Under the pieces are notes generated by a model. The model ran no database searches and had not been told where the DNA came from. It saw nothing but the letters and a program-made list of their open reading frames with translations. This document shows, piece by piece, positions 1-30,641 of a stretch of 64,000 nt of DNA. The stretch's first letter is position 1. The number at the start of each line of letters is the position of its first letter. Position numbers and translations under genes: made by a program. The DNA is from Engraulis encrasicolus (Eukaryota > Chordata > Actinopteri > Clupeiformes > Engraulidae), in assembly GCF_034702125.1 (NCBI RefSeq), contig NC_085862.1:13680299-13744298 (forward strand), written 5' to 3'.

Positions 1-3000
1 AGAATCGGGTCGATAGTCGTGTATTTTGAGCCCGGCTTTAGACCAACAGAGCCAGATGCTGGTGTGCACATTTTTACTCGACTCGTTACACTTTTCATTC
101 TGACTGCCTTTCTAGCACCTTCTCTTTTTTTTCTTCTTTTAGCTTTCTTTATTTAAACTATATTTTTGTATTTTTCTGTGTGTACATGTGTGTGTGTGTG
201 TGTGTGTGCGTGTGTGTGTTTCTTTATTTCAGCTAAACTTGTGGCATATACAATATGAACAAATAGGTAAAATATAGTACACATATATCTTTATAATATT
301 TATTTCAAGGTGTGTATATACATTGTGTATGTAATAAATAAGATACATCGAAAAATACATTTTGAAAATGACTAATAATGAGCTATCTATAAGACAATGA
401 CTGGTTCTTGTGAGCTGTTTTTTTGCGACCTAAAAGACTATTACCAAAAATCTTGCCTAAGACCACACACAGCTTCATTGGATAACCCTACATAGATCAG
501 CTGAAACATCATATAGAACAAACAGCCGCAACTAGTAATGCTTTTTTGCATGGGGATCCTACTTCCTGTTGTGTAAAAAATACTAAATCTGAGATCTGTT
601 AAAAAAAAAAAAGAAGTATATTTTATATGGTTTTAGGTCTTTGCAGCCCGGCTCATCTTCATCTTTGTATGTGCTGTCCATTACTAACATCCTTGTGGTC
701 TGTGTGATGTGCGCCTCCCCTTCCTCCCTGGTTGACATGAGAGTGTGCGTGCTGTGGCTCCCTTCCTCCTGGTGATACTGGTGGTAGCACAATTCAAAAT
801 AAGAGTCTCATCATCCCTCATGTTTAAGCAGCATGCATGCTACTGGTCTTTGTTCTGTTTGCCTTTTCTTTGCAAATATGACTCTTAATGTCAACTCGAG
901 ATGCAATACATTAGGTTGTCCACTTAATAAGCATTTCTCTGGTGAAAGCCAGAGCCATGGATGATGGAGAAAGTGGCACTGATTTGTTTTATGCAAAAAA
1001 TAAATAAAAATGAAGAACGTGTCAGGGCTGTGCTGTGAGATAGTGTTAAAGATAGTCATGAACGCAAGTCAACTACTATTCGTCATGTGGGTCACATCCA
1101 TTAATGTCAATACCTTATCAGTGCAGCTGAGGTCAGATTCAGTATGCAAATGTCTAGACATGGAGAAGTGGTGAGTGAGTCACTATCAGGGGGAAACACC
1201 CCACTAACATCTGCTTGCAATCGTCTTCTTTCTCGAATAGGTGTAGCTACAGCCCCATTGGTCTGTGCAGCATTGGGATCTTCATCTTTCAAGAAAGACG
1301 CCACACCTTGCATATATTGTCTTTTATTGCCGAAATACGTTTGAAGGCACACGCCGAAATGCCTTGGTGCAATAAGAGACATTACATGCAAGGTGGTGCT
1401 GCCTCTACCTTGAAGAATTGAGTTGAGTATTTGGGCCACCAGCAGCCTCACAATTGAAATACGTAGGAGTGAAGCCTGCTCCAAACTGAGCATTTGGAAT
1501 TAGGGTCTTACCCAAAATGCATTGCACATTGGGTGTGCCCGAGCAGGTGCTGATGTGAGATGCACATTCTGCCCGTGGGCCTATACTTAGAAGCTGGTTC
1601 AGGAGTAAACCAGGTTAAGTTAAGAGGTAAATCATCTAATAGAAGAGCCTGGAGACCTCATTGGAAAAGTACAGGCCCCATGTCTCACAGTGTCAGTGTG
1701 GTCATCAATCAAAAAAGATTGGCTACTACACTGTTAAAAATGATCATGATTAAATAGTCTGAATGAAAGAGCATCCAGTTAGCGTTTGCAGTGAGGCTTG
1801 TTTCTGGTTAGATGTAAATGTATGATGTGCTGGTGTGTGTGTGTGTGTGTGCGTGTGTGTGCTCCCACCATTCACTCGCTGTGTTCTGTTGCGATGCTTT
1901 CCCCTGCATTTGTTTTTCGTGTAAATAGGTTCATGTTGTTTTGATTTCAGAGTGTTGTATTGACAAGCTTGCAAAAAAAGAGACAAAAATGTAACAAAAA
2001 ACAAAACAAAAAAAGTTCAGCTTTTTGTGTGTGCCTGCTTGTGAATGAATGTGTCACTTTATTACAAAGCAATATACTGTACAAAGAAGCATCTTTTTCA
2101 GTGTTCCTGAGATTACAGACAGACAAATAGAGCAGTATGTCACCATTTCAAATGCACCTTTATTACATTTCTCCGTTTCTTTCATGGTCAAATCCAAATA
2201 GGCTGAGTCATCGTAGATTGGACCAGTGACTGCATATCAAGTCGCTAAGCAGCCAATGAAATGAAGAATAGTCTTAGCTGGTTTCCTTTTTTGAAAATAA
2301 TAAATAAATAAATAAAGCTGTACACACCATGCGTATTGTAAATCTCCCAGGTGACTGGGTATCAGCGATGCTCGTCCAACAGTGCGCTATGCTTTAGGCT
2401 CATGTGTTTAAACAAAAGAAGATTACGATACAGTATCTCACACACTTAGGACAGTGAAAAAATAGCATTCCCATAATCCCACACTGTATGTAACCATGAC
2501 TAGCTTACGAGAGGGCTTCAAGCAGAGGGCCAAGGCTCTATGTGTTAACTGCTGACCAATTTGTTTCTCGTGCTCCTTACCTGCTGTGTGGTTGCTTAGG
2601 CCAGAGTCTGTGTGGCGGTTTCCGTTTCCTGTCCCCAGTAGACTCTACTCAACCTACACTGCTCTAATCATTCACCTTTTCAAAACGTACATGTAGTCTA
2701 CGATGGAGGTAATGCTCAGCAATTGTTTTTTGTTTGTTTGTTTGTTTGTTTTTGACCTGGTTTACATCCTTTTTTAAACTTTGTTTTCTAATGTGAGGAA
2801 AAAAAGACAATATTTACTGAAAAAAAAAAAACATGTTATGCAGTAGTTCATGTACTGTTATTACAATAGGGGAAATGGTGTCAAAATGTGAAATTGTGAA
2901 AAAAAAATCAAACTGTTGTGGAAATAATTCAATGATAAATGAATAAATGAAATGAAATAAACTGTGTTGTTACAACACCTGTGTCTCTGGTATAATGCCG

Positions 3001-3430
3001 TATAATGCCATACATGAAAAGGTGGATCTTCTCCATGTCCGCCATCTTGAATTTCCAGAAATACACATTTTTAGATGCAAAACTTGCTGTACTTTGGTCA
3101 TCATTATACATAGTGTCCTGGCAACCTGAAACCAGACTCATAGTTGTTAAATATGCACAGCATGTGCACACAGTGAACTTTTTTCAATTCCTCCACCAGA
3201 CTATTTAGCTAACCATACTATACAGCACAACTATGATGGCAATTTACAATTTTACTTTAAACATAAATGAAAGTAAGCCTCATTAGAGCTGGGCAGGTGG
3301 TGAGAGAAACTATGTTTCAGATCAGGAAGAGGAATGTAGTATTGTGAAGGGGACATGTGGTCAAATAAACCATTAATTCTGTCCCAAATACACTTCCGTG
3401 CATCACTGGTCACTGGCTTTAGACTACATT
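1..3430. other. Non-coding left flank, no gene recognised
   Basis: I see no conserved coding exon here. The stretch holds a TG microsatellite near 183-220, another near 1831-1860, AT-rich DNA and a half copy of a MITE near 1585-1660 that recurs at 33496 and 59653. A plus-strand AATAAA near 2955-2960 could end the 3' UTR of a gene lying left of the window, but nothing else supports that. A 128-codon minus-strand frame at 1107-1493 resembles no protein I know. Confidence 0.4.
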
Positions 3431-3439
3431 GTTTCCTTT

Positions 3440-3700
3440 TAAATTGTAATTTTTAAATAACATTTTCTTGCCTTTATTGGACAGTTTGAGAGGATACAAG
3501 GAGGCTGCGTCTTGCATAGCATCCGCCTTGAAACATTAAATTTAACATTTGGGCCAGCACCCTCAGAGTTTAAATAATTAAGAGTGACCTGTTCCAAGAA
3601 CAGAACAGTTTGATAGGAGACAGGAAAGCAATGGGAGAGGGGGACAGGGGGAATCGAACCCGGCTCTCCGGCATCAGCATCACGAGGCCACAAGCATAAA
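3440..3700 (-). mobile_element. Degenerate tRNA-derived SINE-like repeat
   Basis: A T-rich stretch, then gggagaggggga and aatcgaacccggctc, resembles the reverse strand of a tRNA-related SINE with a B box (GGTTCGATTCC-like). Similar but distinct copies lie at about 16190-16535 and 60050-60620. Ends are not defined. Confidence 0.4.
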
Positions 3701-3799
3701 GGACGAGAATTAGGATAGTAGAAAAAACCCTAGTCGTCAGAGCCATGCACAGGCCCCTTGATTTTTTTTCATGATGAGCTGAACAAGATAACTTTGGGT

Positions 3800-4340
3800 G
3801 CATTGTTGTAATATGCGGACTCCTGTCCTCCCTTGCATGCTTGTAGCCTTGCGATGATGTCACTGACGATCAGGCCTGTATTTCAATATCTCATCTAATG
3901 TCGTTTTCTCATTTGCAATCGGGATGGTGAATGAAGAATAGTCCCCCAAAAGTTGTTGTGGCTAGGCTGCAGCTGGGAAACTATTGTCAGAGATCTTATA
4001 GACAGATAGCCTACATCATTCTAATTCTTTTCCGGTATCCACTTTATGTCGGGTGAACGCCCCTTTAGGAGACCTTCGGTTAGGAGGCCTTAGGAGTCCT
4101 GAGGTTGAGAATAAATGAAGTCCCCTTAGCGCTGTAGATGTCGGTAGCGCACGTCTTGTGCAAACACCTCAAAAAGAAGAAGGAGGGGACAATGCCCCCT
4201 GATGAGACCCAACTTGAGGACACACTTTTGCATTGAGTGTGTGTGTTTTGCTTCCTCTTTATTAAAATTCCACCCTCTTTGCTGTTGTCTTCTCCATGGT
4301 GGGGCGTCGGCGAAACGTGAGGGCCAGCACAAATCGAGGA
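3800..4340. mobile_element. Diverged copy of the TTCCAATATG-type MITE
   Basis: The blocks tttcaatatctc, tctcatttgcaatcggga and tggtgaatgaa match the core of the MITEs at 5011-5298 and 33703-34004. The right-hand motif (tctccatggtggggcg and following) is separated from the core by about 270 bases, so this copy seems interrupted. The terminal repeats are poorly kept. Confidence 0.45.
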
Positions 4341-4546
4341 CGGGAGCGAGGGTAATGGAATCTATCCTTTGACTGACTGTGCACTGCATGGACAGCAGCC
4401 ACGGCCTCCTGACCTCTAAGACCTGTGTCTAATTGGAACAGCAGACATAGTAGGCATACGCTTCTGCTGCTCTATGCAATAACACAACCACCAGCCATGA
4501 TTTAAATCCATGTTCCCTTAATTACAAACCACACTTTAAGAGGCAA

Positions 4547-4577
<31 letters not shown>

Positions 4578-4719
4578 ATCCCCCACTTGTTAAGAGGCGA
4601 CCCTGCCTCCCTCCACGTCCCCTACTTGTCCCATGTGGCCATGTAGAGGACACCAGGAAGGTGGTGCGCTCGTAAATCTCCCCCAGCCGCCCTACAAATG
4701 ACACCACTTGCTACCACAT

Positions 4720-4980
4720 ACAGATGGCATTTATGGGTCTGTGACGGGATCCGCATCATAGTGGCTTGTTCCTTTCAAAGAGTTGTCCAAAAAACAGGGT
4801 CTTTTGAACGTTTTTAATGAATTATTCAGTGTTAAGAAGATTGCATTTTTGACTCCACCTCTAGGTCATTTAATCAAAATAACAACTGATTGTCCTCCTC
4901 CTCGTTTCTATCTCGGAGACAGACACTTGTGTTTTTCCCCCAATTTTAAGTACTGACACGATGGTCACCAGGTCAAAACG
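4720..4980. mobile_element. Diverged relative of the hAT MITE at 62981
   Basis: The run of gggatccgcatcatagtgg, cctttcaaagag, gactccacctctaggtca and tttttcccccaattt matches, in the same order, the intact element at 62981-63373. The right end is lost or too diverged to place, and no target duplication is visible. Confidence 0.55.
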
Positions 4981-5010
4981 AACAAAAAAAATATGAACAA
5001 ATAGCCTACA

Positions 5011-5298
5011 TGTGTCCGTTCCAATATGCGACCTTGTGTCCTCTGCTTGTGGCCTCGTACCAAGAAGTAATAAGTCGTGATGACATCACTGACAACAGCA
5101 TAATATTTCAATATATCGCAAAAGCTCAATTCCGATGTCATTTTCTCATTTGCAATCGGGATGGTGAATGAAAAACAGTCCCCCAAATGGCTGACAGTTG
5201 GGAAACTATATCGTTTTCTCCACGGAGGAGGGGCCAGGAGGCGGGGCGAGGCCACATGCACAAGTGGAGGACGGAAGTGTGCATATTGGAATGCACAC
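5011..5298. mobile_element. MITE with TTCCAATATG inverted repeats
   Basis: The left end starts near gttccaatatgcgaccttg and the right end closes with cgcatattggaac-like sequence in inverse orientation, giving terminal repeats of about 45 bp around a core (tcatttgcaatcgggatgg) shared with 33703-34004 and 55233-55475. It is too short to encode protein. The shared ends tie it to the DUF7869-bearing block at 52932-55475. Confidence 0.65.
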
Positions 5299-5396
5299 AA
5301 AAAGGAGGAGTGGACAACTCCCCTTAGTAGGTTGCCAGTGGTAAATTACATTGCAACCAAGTGAGTTGCTAACTTTGCAATAGGCAATAGCAATAG

Positions 5397-5535
5397 GCAC
5401 GATCGTGATGAAGCAGTCCTGCTTTTGCAAGGTAGTGGGCATGTGCACTTTGCCAGTTTGATGGAATACATCAAACTGGCAAAGTGCACATGCCCACTGC
5501 CTAGCAAAAGCAGGACTGCTTCATCACGATCGTGC
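5397..5535. repeat. 139-bp near-perfect palindrome
   Basis: Two arms of about 65 bp (starting gcacgatcgtgatgaagca) are reverse complements with only a few mismatches or one small bulge, separated by a loop of about 5 nt near 5464-5468. It lies about 0.8 kb beyond the lsm4 stop codon. It could be a hairpin-forming transposon relic or a precursor-like hairpin transcript; the sequence alone does not decide. Confidence 0.8.
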
Positions 5536-5826
5536 CCATTGTCACTGTTGAGAATCACACCCCTGGCCCTGGTGTGGTTCATGGTGAAATGCTAATTTGC
5601 GCTCATCACATGGAGATCTGACTGTGACTGTGAATCCTCATCATCTGTCAATATGGGATTCATTTCAACCAGGAAGAGATGATTAGACGCCATACTGTGC
5701 ACAAGGAAATCTATTGAGGTTTTTTGCTTGGACACCATACTGTGCACAATATTTTTTTTTTGACACAGTGGCTAGTAAGACCTTAAAAAACATATTCTAT
5801 AAAAGTTGTAAAGGTTAACAAAAATA

Positions 5827-5832
5827 TTTATT
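5827..5832 (-). promoter_or_regulatory. Candidate lsm4 poly(A) signal
   Basis: TTTATT on the plus strand reads AATAAA on the lsm4 strand, about 520 nt past the lsm4 stop codon. It is the most convincing hexamer I noticed between 5700 and 6353, but the cleavage site is not shown by sequence alone. Confidence 0.4.
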
Positions 5833-6353
5833 TACATTGCCCTTGTAAATAAATTATAATGTGACTTTTTACCATATTTCCATCAAAATTTCCATCAATA
5901 ACTGAAAACACAAGACTGTCATTATTCAACAATACTTAAGATCCTTAAAAAAAAGACAAACAAAATCATTCCATCTCCTGTCCTGTCAACTGAAAAAAAC
6001 AATAATCGATTTACTACAATCATAAAGATAAAACAAACACTACTAAGGTCTCCAGTGATCGCTGTTGACCTTAACATACAAAAAAACCCAAAAAACAATG
6101 ATTCAGTTGTGCAGAACAGAAGAGGGGTCTTTTCAGTTCAGATTCAGATTCAGAAAAGAGAGCCATCCCAATGCTAAACGAATGTCCTTGAGATATTGTT
6201 TGTGAGGGCAGAGCAAAATGGATGATAAGGAAAAGAAGATCAAGCTGGCTCTGGTTTTCAAGAGGTTATGGGGTGTGTGGAAATAGCTGGCCAGTAGAGG
6301 CCAGTGTGTGTGTGTATGTGTGTGTGTGTGTAGACTGTGTCCATGTCTTCTTA

Positions 6354-8951
6354 TCAGTGCTGGTTCTTGACGCCCTGTGGCTTGCCGCCGCCTGGTTTCT
6401 TGTCCTGCTGTTGTCCGCGTCCCAGGCCGGGCATGCCCCTTCCACGCCCTCCAAACACTCCTGCATACACACAACAACAACAACAACGCTCAGATCATTG
6501 CCAATGCAAACACACACACGCACACACACTGTGTGCGACACATACTGTCCCCAAAAGAGCAGTGCAGAGGTGTTAATACACTATTGCCTCTTTTCTGGTA
6601 GGCCTACAACAGCTCGACTCGGCTGCCACTTTTTGCTTGATGATTGAGCTGCGTCGTGCTTATTTGAAGAGCAAAAAGTGGCGGCCAAGGTCGAGGCGGT
6701 ACAAACAATTTAGTGCCCTGGTGGTAGGCAGTCCTACCTCGTCCGGCTCCACCCCCGCGGCCCTTGCCCTGCTGCCCCTTGTTCTGCTGCATGCCACCGC
6801 GGCCACGCCCCTTGGACTGCACCTCCTCCTTCACCATGTCGATGATCTCGTCGGGGATCCGCAGGTACTTGATGGTGCTACCCCTGATGTAGCACTCCGG
6901 CATCCTCCAGAACTTGTCACCATCCTGTGACACATAACAAAGTCATTTAGAACAAGTCCTTTCACTCGGCGGCCATCTTGGCTACGCCTCAGGGGCGCAA
7001 TTTGGGGCGCAATTTCAGATTAGTCAGACCAGGCGAGTCGAGGCGGCGAGATGATTGGATAAATGACAACGCAGCTCAGCAAGCAATTGGCTCTGGTTGC
7101 CGGCCAGGTGGGATATGTGCAAGCATGCGCCATATTAGCGCAACGAACTGTCCCCGTTCATTCCTATGGACGCTTTCTGAAGTGTTCCGTCTCCTTATAT
7201 ACAGACAGTCTCTGCAGACAAGCAGAGGTAGGTTTTTGCATTGAGCAAGGCCAGGCAGGCAATTGGCCGGGGCCTCGTCCAATCAGGAGCCTCTCATTAC
7301 AGTCTTTGTTTTCCTGCATTTATACATCAAAATTGTTCTTTGCCCAGGGCCCCAGATTTTCTAAAACTGCCACTGCGACACAGAAGGTGTGGCACACCAC
7401 GGACAGAAGAACACCACAAGAGACGGCTGGCTAAATACTGCCCCCATGTGGTGGTAAAGGCGTCTTAAAAAAAAGCGCATTATGAAAAGTGAACCAAAGT
7501 GAGGAGCTGATCAGTGGGGGTTGTTGCTCACAGATAAAGAAGGGCCAGTTCAAAGGAGAGCACCACCTTTTTTTCTACATCTGATCAGACACATCTAATC
7601 TAGGGCCCATGAACAATCATTATCAATGTGAATTGTAAAGACTTTTGACATTCTTGACGTTCTAATTATGTGTGAATCTTGGGAATTTCTGGTGCCTATG
7701 CCTGTCACCGGCCCTGAGATAAAGATATAATTCTATATATATAGTGGGTTTTTTTTTCTCAAAAATGAACAAAGCTGAAATTCATCCTAACAGTATCAGA
7801 ATACATCAGTAATAAAGTATCTCTACTCTACACTGAGCTCCTGCAGAGTACACGTAAAGACAGTAGTAACCCTCTGAAACTGACACAACATGCATTTGAT
7901 GTTGTACTTCATACTAATCCTTCCAGTATCTTTCTATTGAGTTCATGGCATACAATATTACACACCGGAATACTGCAAGGTTGAAATGCCCCTGTGAATT
8001 ATCATAGCTGATTTCAGATCCTGTTCATTTACACATTGATCATCATCAACTTCATAAATGTTCAGGGAGGGTCTCCTAGCACATGTGGGGTTTTTAAATG
8101 AAAAGTGTGATTAAACAAATGCATTGAGGCAGTTTCAGGGTGTCAGTTTGAGAGTATCAAAGTGGGCCCTGTTGGTCCACATGAATTGGGCTCAGGGGGG
8201 ACAGAGGCTGGCATTTACCCTGGAGGTGCAGATGACTTCTCTCAGGTTGATGTTCATCCAGTTGTCACAACTGACCAAGTGCCCGTTGTACGTCTCACCA
8301 TTCTTCAACTCCACCAACTGTTAACACAATAAAGGCACACATCAATCACACAACAAACACTTGAAACGCGTTTAAAACTGAAATCCCATACTCCATGCCC
8401 TTCCACGGGTACCAGAAATGATAAATGCAGGTTTACATCAGGTAGCATTGAAAGAAAGGAGTCAATTGAGTGTTGGGCGCGTGGGTGACATTTTACAGAG
8501 TGAGTTGACAGAAAAGTGGATTTTACCATCGGGTGGTTCTGCGCAGTCTTCAGCAAGGATAGGGGTAACTGCAAACAAAAAGCATATTTTGAGCACGCAG
8601 TGGTTTTATCAAATCCAGAGACATCAAACTTGGTAGGTAACAGCTAACCTGTAACCCAGGGGCTCAATGAATGGCTCGGGACCTACTGTTGCATGACCGA
8701 TTGTAAATAAAGTCAGATACACAATGCATACCACATCTTTCAACAGGAAAACATATAGTTCTAAACTTTTGCATTGCAAACAACATTCAGACGTAAACAC
8801 ATCGTTTGTCAGTCACATCATGTGCTAATTTAGCCTGTTAGCCATTACAAACTAGCATTGCCGTTCATCCCCTGACCACATCCGCATGCAGTATGTGTAC
8901 GTAGGGTGAAATGTTGTAAATGTATTTGATAAATTGACGCTAACTCACCAT
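6354..8951 (-). CDS. lsm4: LSm4, Sm-like RNA-binding protein
   Basis: LSm4 is a subunit of the LSM2-8 ring on U6 snRNA in the nucleus and of the LSM1-7 ring in cytoplasmic mRNA decay. Coding exons (minus strand, in order): 8949-8951 (ATG only), 8527-8568, 8219-8317, 6738-6924, 6354-6460; total 438 nt, 145 residues, near the human length of about 139. The Sm1 region begins [14 protein letters not shown] and continues through [13 protein letters not shown]; the Sm2 region contains [17 protein letters not shown]. The tail is rich in RG/GRG repeats, as in vertebrate LSm4. All introns are GT-AG and all phases join. The start is fixed because exon 1 carries only the ATG, followed by GTGAGT. The gene faces upf1 head to head. 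Identification rests on extended protein similarity and is very secure. Confidence 0.97.
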
Positions 8952-27381
<18,430 letters not shown>

Positions 27382-27384
27382 AAT

Positions 27385-28113
27385 GTAAGTGTGGCCGTCT
27401 CAAAACGGGGTGGGCGTTGGGCCTACTTCAGGCAACTTTTGCATACTCTTGCATTATTAAATAATTACACTTAGAACTAGTTATTGGATACTTTTTATTG
27501 GAATCCTCAAATTTGCGTTGCTCACACTAGCAAGGTTAGAACACTTCACATTAGAGGTGCACCTAAATGAAAATTTGTGGCCGAAACCGAAACCGAATAA
27601 TAATTGATCACTTGGCCGAATACCGAAACCGAATATTACAAATCAGTTAAAAGTTATCAAAAGTTAGGTTTTTCACAATTTTTAAATGTTGCTTAAATCT
27701 ACGGCTTACAATAAATGTTTAGACATGCTTTTGAAAGAAAATAAATGTGCATTTGAAGTCTTCAAATGTTAGAGTAGAACTGAAATTAGGGTAATTAATG
27801 CCCATTTTCAATTCATTTTCTATTCGGCCTCCGATTCGTCCACTCAATTGGCTTTCGGCCGAAAACCGGAAATGTCTTTTTTTGCGTTTTCAGCCGAATA
27901 TTTTCTGCGGCCAAATTTTCGGTGCACCTCTACTTCACATTGAGATGACCTGTGTGTTCTTGGCGTCCTTATAATCCATATGTCTGTGGCTGCAGTGCGT
28001 TGTAGAAGGGTGTATGTGTCTCCTTTATAATCCATATGTCTGTGGCTGCAGTGCGTTGTAGAAGGGTGTATGTGTCTCCTTGACGTCCTTGTTTTCCTGC
28101 TGTGCTTCCCCAG
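27385..28113 (+). other. upf1 3' UTR intron, directly after the stop codon
   Basis: The stop TAA at 27379-27381 is followed after three bases by a strong donor GTAAGT. A good acceptor, TTCCCCAG, ends at 28113. The intron holds a hAT MITE (27552-27932) and a 56-bp tandem duplication (27971-28080). Splicing is inferred from signals only. Confidence 0.65.
27552..27932. mobile_element. hAT-type MITE in the upf1 3' UTR intron
   Basis: TAGAGGTGCACC and GGTGCACCTCTA close a 381-bp element flanked by a perfect 8-bp duplication, CTTCACAT (27544-27551, 27933-27940). The subterminal regions repeat ggccgaaaccgaa-like motifs. No coding capacity. Confidence 0.92.
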
Positions 28114-30545
28114 GGTGACTGGATTGGCTCGAGGCGCAAGCTGAGCTTGGTTCAACTGCATTTTATTCTGGGGAAACACTAAAGAAACAGCACATGGAGA
28201 CCTGATTCCTTCTGCCACGACTGGAGCACCACTCTGTGATGGCGACGGGAACAGAGACCAACCACTCACAGGAAGAGGAGGAGCATCAACAGGAAACTGA
28301 GTGAGAGCAAGAGAGATGGAGGGAGAGGAGAGAAGAGAGGGAAGGCAAGAGCGAAAGAAGGAAGGGAACAAAACCAGGAGGGGAGGATGGCTGCCAGCCT
28401 GCGGAGAAGAGGAAGAGGAGGAGAGGAGAGGAGAGTAGAGGGCACATCTGGGGGGAGGACGTGGCGTTTGCTCTGGTCCACACACCAGACGAGTGCACGT
28501 CTCTCACCACCCCAGACCCACCAACCACACCCACACCGCTCCCACCCAGGTGGGCAGAGAGGACGAGGGGAGGAGGGGGAAGGGAGGGGCAGGGAGGGGC
28601 CCTCTGGGCTGAGAGAGGGGGAGCCCAGGGCCCTAGCCGGTGGGTCCCTCCAGTAGCAGCCGCGTGGCAGAGAGGCGTGCAGACGCACAGTAACACAGTA
28701 AAGTTTGACCTTCATCTCCGAGCTGACTGGTTGTTGAGGCCTGCTTCATGTTCTGTCATGGGTGATCAGAGTCCTGTGAGAGAGCATTGGTACATTTGAA
28801 CTTGTTCTCAAATCCCGACTTAACTGATGGCCAACGTTGTTTCCAAAAAAAAATGAGCTGTTTGAAAAGTAAAAGGGTAAAAAAAGAAAACAAAGCAAAA
28901 AAAAAAATGAACGGCAAAGTCTGCCCTCCGCTGTGGTGTCCATGCCGTGCCCAGCTTCTAATTTTAACCAGCTTTTAGGCCTGAATGAGCACCGAGCGCA
29001 TCTCGGTGCAAACACTCATTGGCTCGTCAACCTGGTCTTTCATTATTATTAGGTTACTTTGAAATAATAAGGTGAAATTATTCCAGGCATTTAGGTATGG
29101 ACCTTTCTAAGTTCACTGGCCCCTATTCTGATTTTTTTAATGTGCTGAACTTGATGTGAAGCATCTCAACATGTTATGAGTTTTACTTCTAAGCATCATG
29201 TTGTTCAAAAGAGAGAGAGGGGAAAAAACAAAACTCGTCCAGGTGGTTCAGTACCTCATTTCCACTATCATTAATTCACTTTTTTTCCTTGAAGTCTTCA
29301 GACTTTGCTCAGCCACTTGTGGACTGTGATCAGATCCATGCAAGGCAGAATGCGAAGTTGAATGAGTTGGTGTGTTTTTTTAGTTGTTTACAAATCTACT
29401 CTGTTTTCGGTCTTGATGGTTTTCTTTTCACAGTGGTCCTTTGTGGGGATGAAATGTGACAGTGGTCACGGTAAATCTTCAGCTCCATGTGTATGCCTAG
29501 TGCGACAGAATAGGAGACTCTATCAGCTCAGACTAAAGGCTCCCAGCCCTCTCCAAAGGACTGCTTATAGCAAAGTCCCCCATGAACGGAGAGGCTGTCT
29601 GGCCAAGTAAAGTGATTGTTTTCTCTTTTTTCCGGCTTTATTTTGAAGTTCTGTAGATTTTTTTCCTTTCTTTTCAAGTTTATGCAAATAATTTATCACA
29701 ATCATATGACTATATCTGAGTATATGTGATATTAACTTTGGTCTTCAGTAGGAACTGAACTTCAGCATCAGTGCCCAGCATGTGAGATAATCCTGGTTTG
29801 ACCAAGTCATGATCATGAGTGGTAGACTGGTGCAGACCAGCACATGCAAGACAGGACTATTCACATTGGGTTATGAAATGACACAATAGACCTCTGTGAC
29901 ATTGTTTGCTGTGCTTTCCTGTAAAATGTCTTTCAAGTTGTAGATGCCTATATATGATGTAGGATTCACACTTGTGTTTGCTATTGTGTGTATTTGTGGA
30001 TAGATGAACAGTTCCTTTTTCCATATACTTACTCTTACAATTGCAAGCTAAGCGTGAAGAAGGCTGTTGAGTTAAGCATTAGACAAATGTACCCTTGTAG
30101 TAGTAACCCCCTTTTGATTTACACATCTACAGAAGGCAAGACCTCCTTTACGGTCATTTCTTTAGGCTTTTGGTTTCATGACAATCATGAATACAGTGAT
30201 TTCAAGCAGACATATGGTCATCTAAATTACCATGACGAGAAGAGGATGATTAACATAGGAGGACTGTAAAGCTCACGAGTAGAAATGAAGCCAAAGTAAT
30301 AATTGGTCAAAAATACAAAAGCTTCAATTGTTTTCCTTTGATTGTGTTATATTATCCCCAAAACAGGGATCTCCTATTTCCCTTCCCACCCAGTCAACCA
30401 ATAGTCCGCCAGGAGGCACAGGGTTGCACCTTCGTTGTGATGTTTTCATGTTGGCTTTGGGGCTGTTTTCACCTGCGTTGACCTTTGTATATCACATTCC
30501 TTTAAGGTTGATTTTTATTTTTCAATAAAGCTTTAAAGCGCTCAC
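28114..30545 (+). other. upf1 3' UTR exon
   Basis: From the acceptor at 28112-28113 to the AATAAA at 30524-30529 there is no conserved coding sequence. A purine-rich block (28270-28450) and a run of C-rich DNA produce long open frames on both strands that show only low-complexity bias. Length and end are inferred from signals. Confidence 0.6.
30514..30529. terminator. Back-to-back poly(A) signals of upf1 and ddx49
   Basis: AATAAA for upf1 lies at 30524-30529 on the plus strand. TTTATT at 30514-30519 is AATAAA on the ddx49 strand, about 120 nt past the ddx49 stop codon. If both are used the two mRNAs overlap tail to tail by some tens of bases. Confidence 0.65.
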
Positions 30546-30641
30546 ATTCACTTGAAGTGTGCTGGTGGCTTTTCTGGAGTCCGCTTAAAAGAAAGGACAG
30601 CGTTCAATGTCAAGTTGTACTGATAATGTCCTGTGTGTGTG

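Noticed and set aside
27844..28799. Pro/Ser-rich and Arg/Gly-rich frames in the upf1 3' UTR
   Set aside because: Low-complexity purine or pyrimidine composition, no domain, and overlapping frames on both strands.
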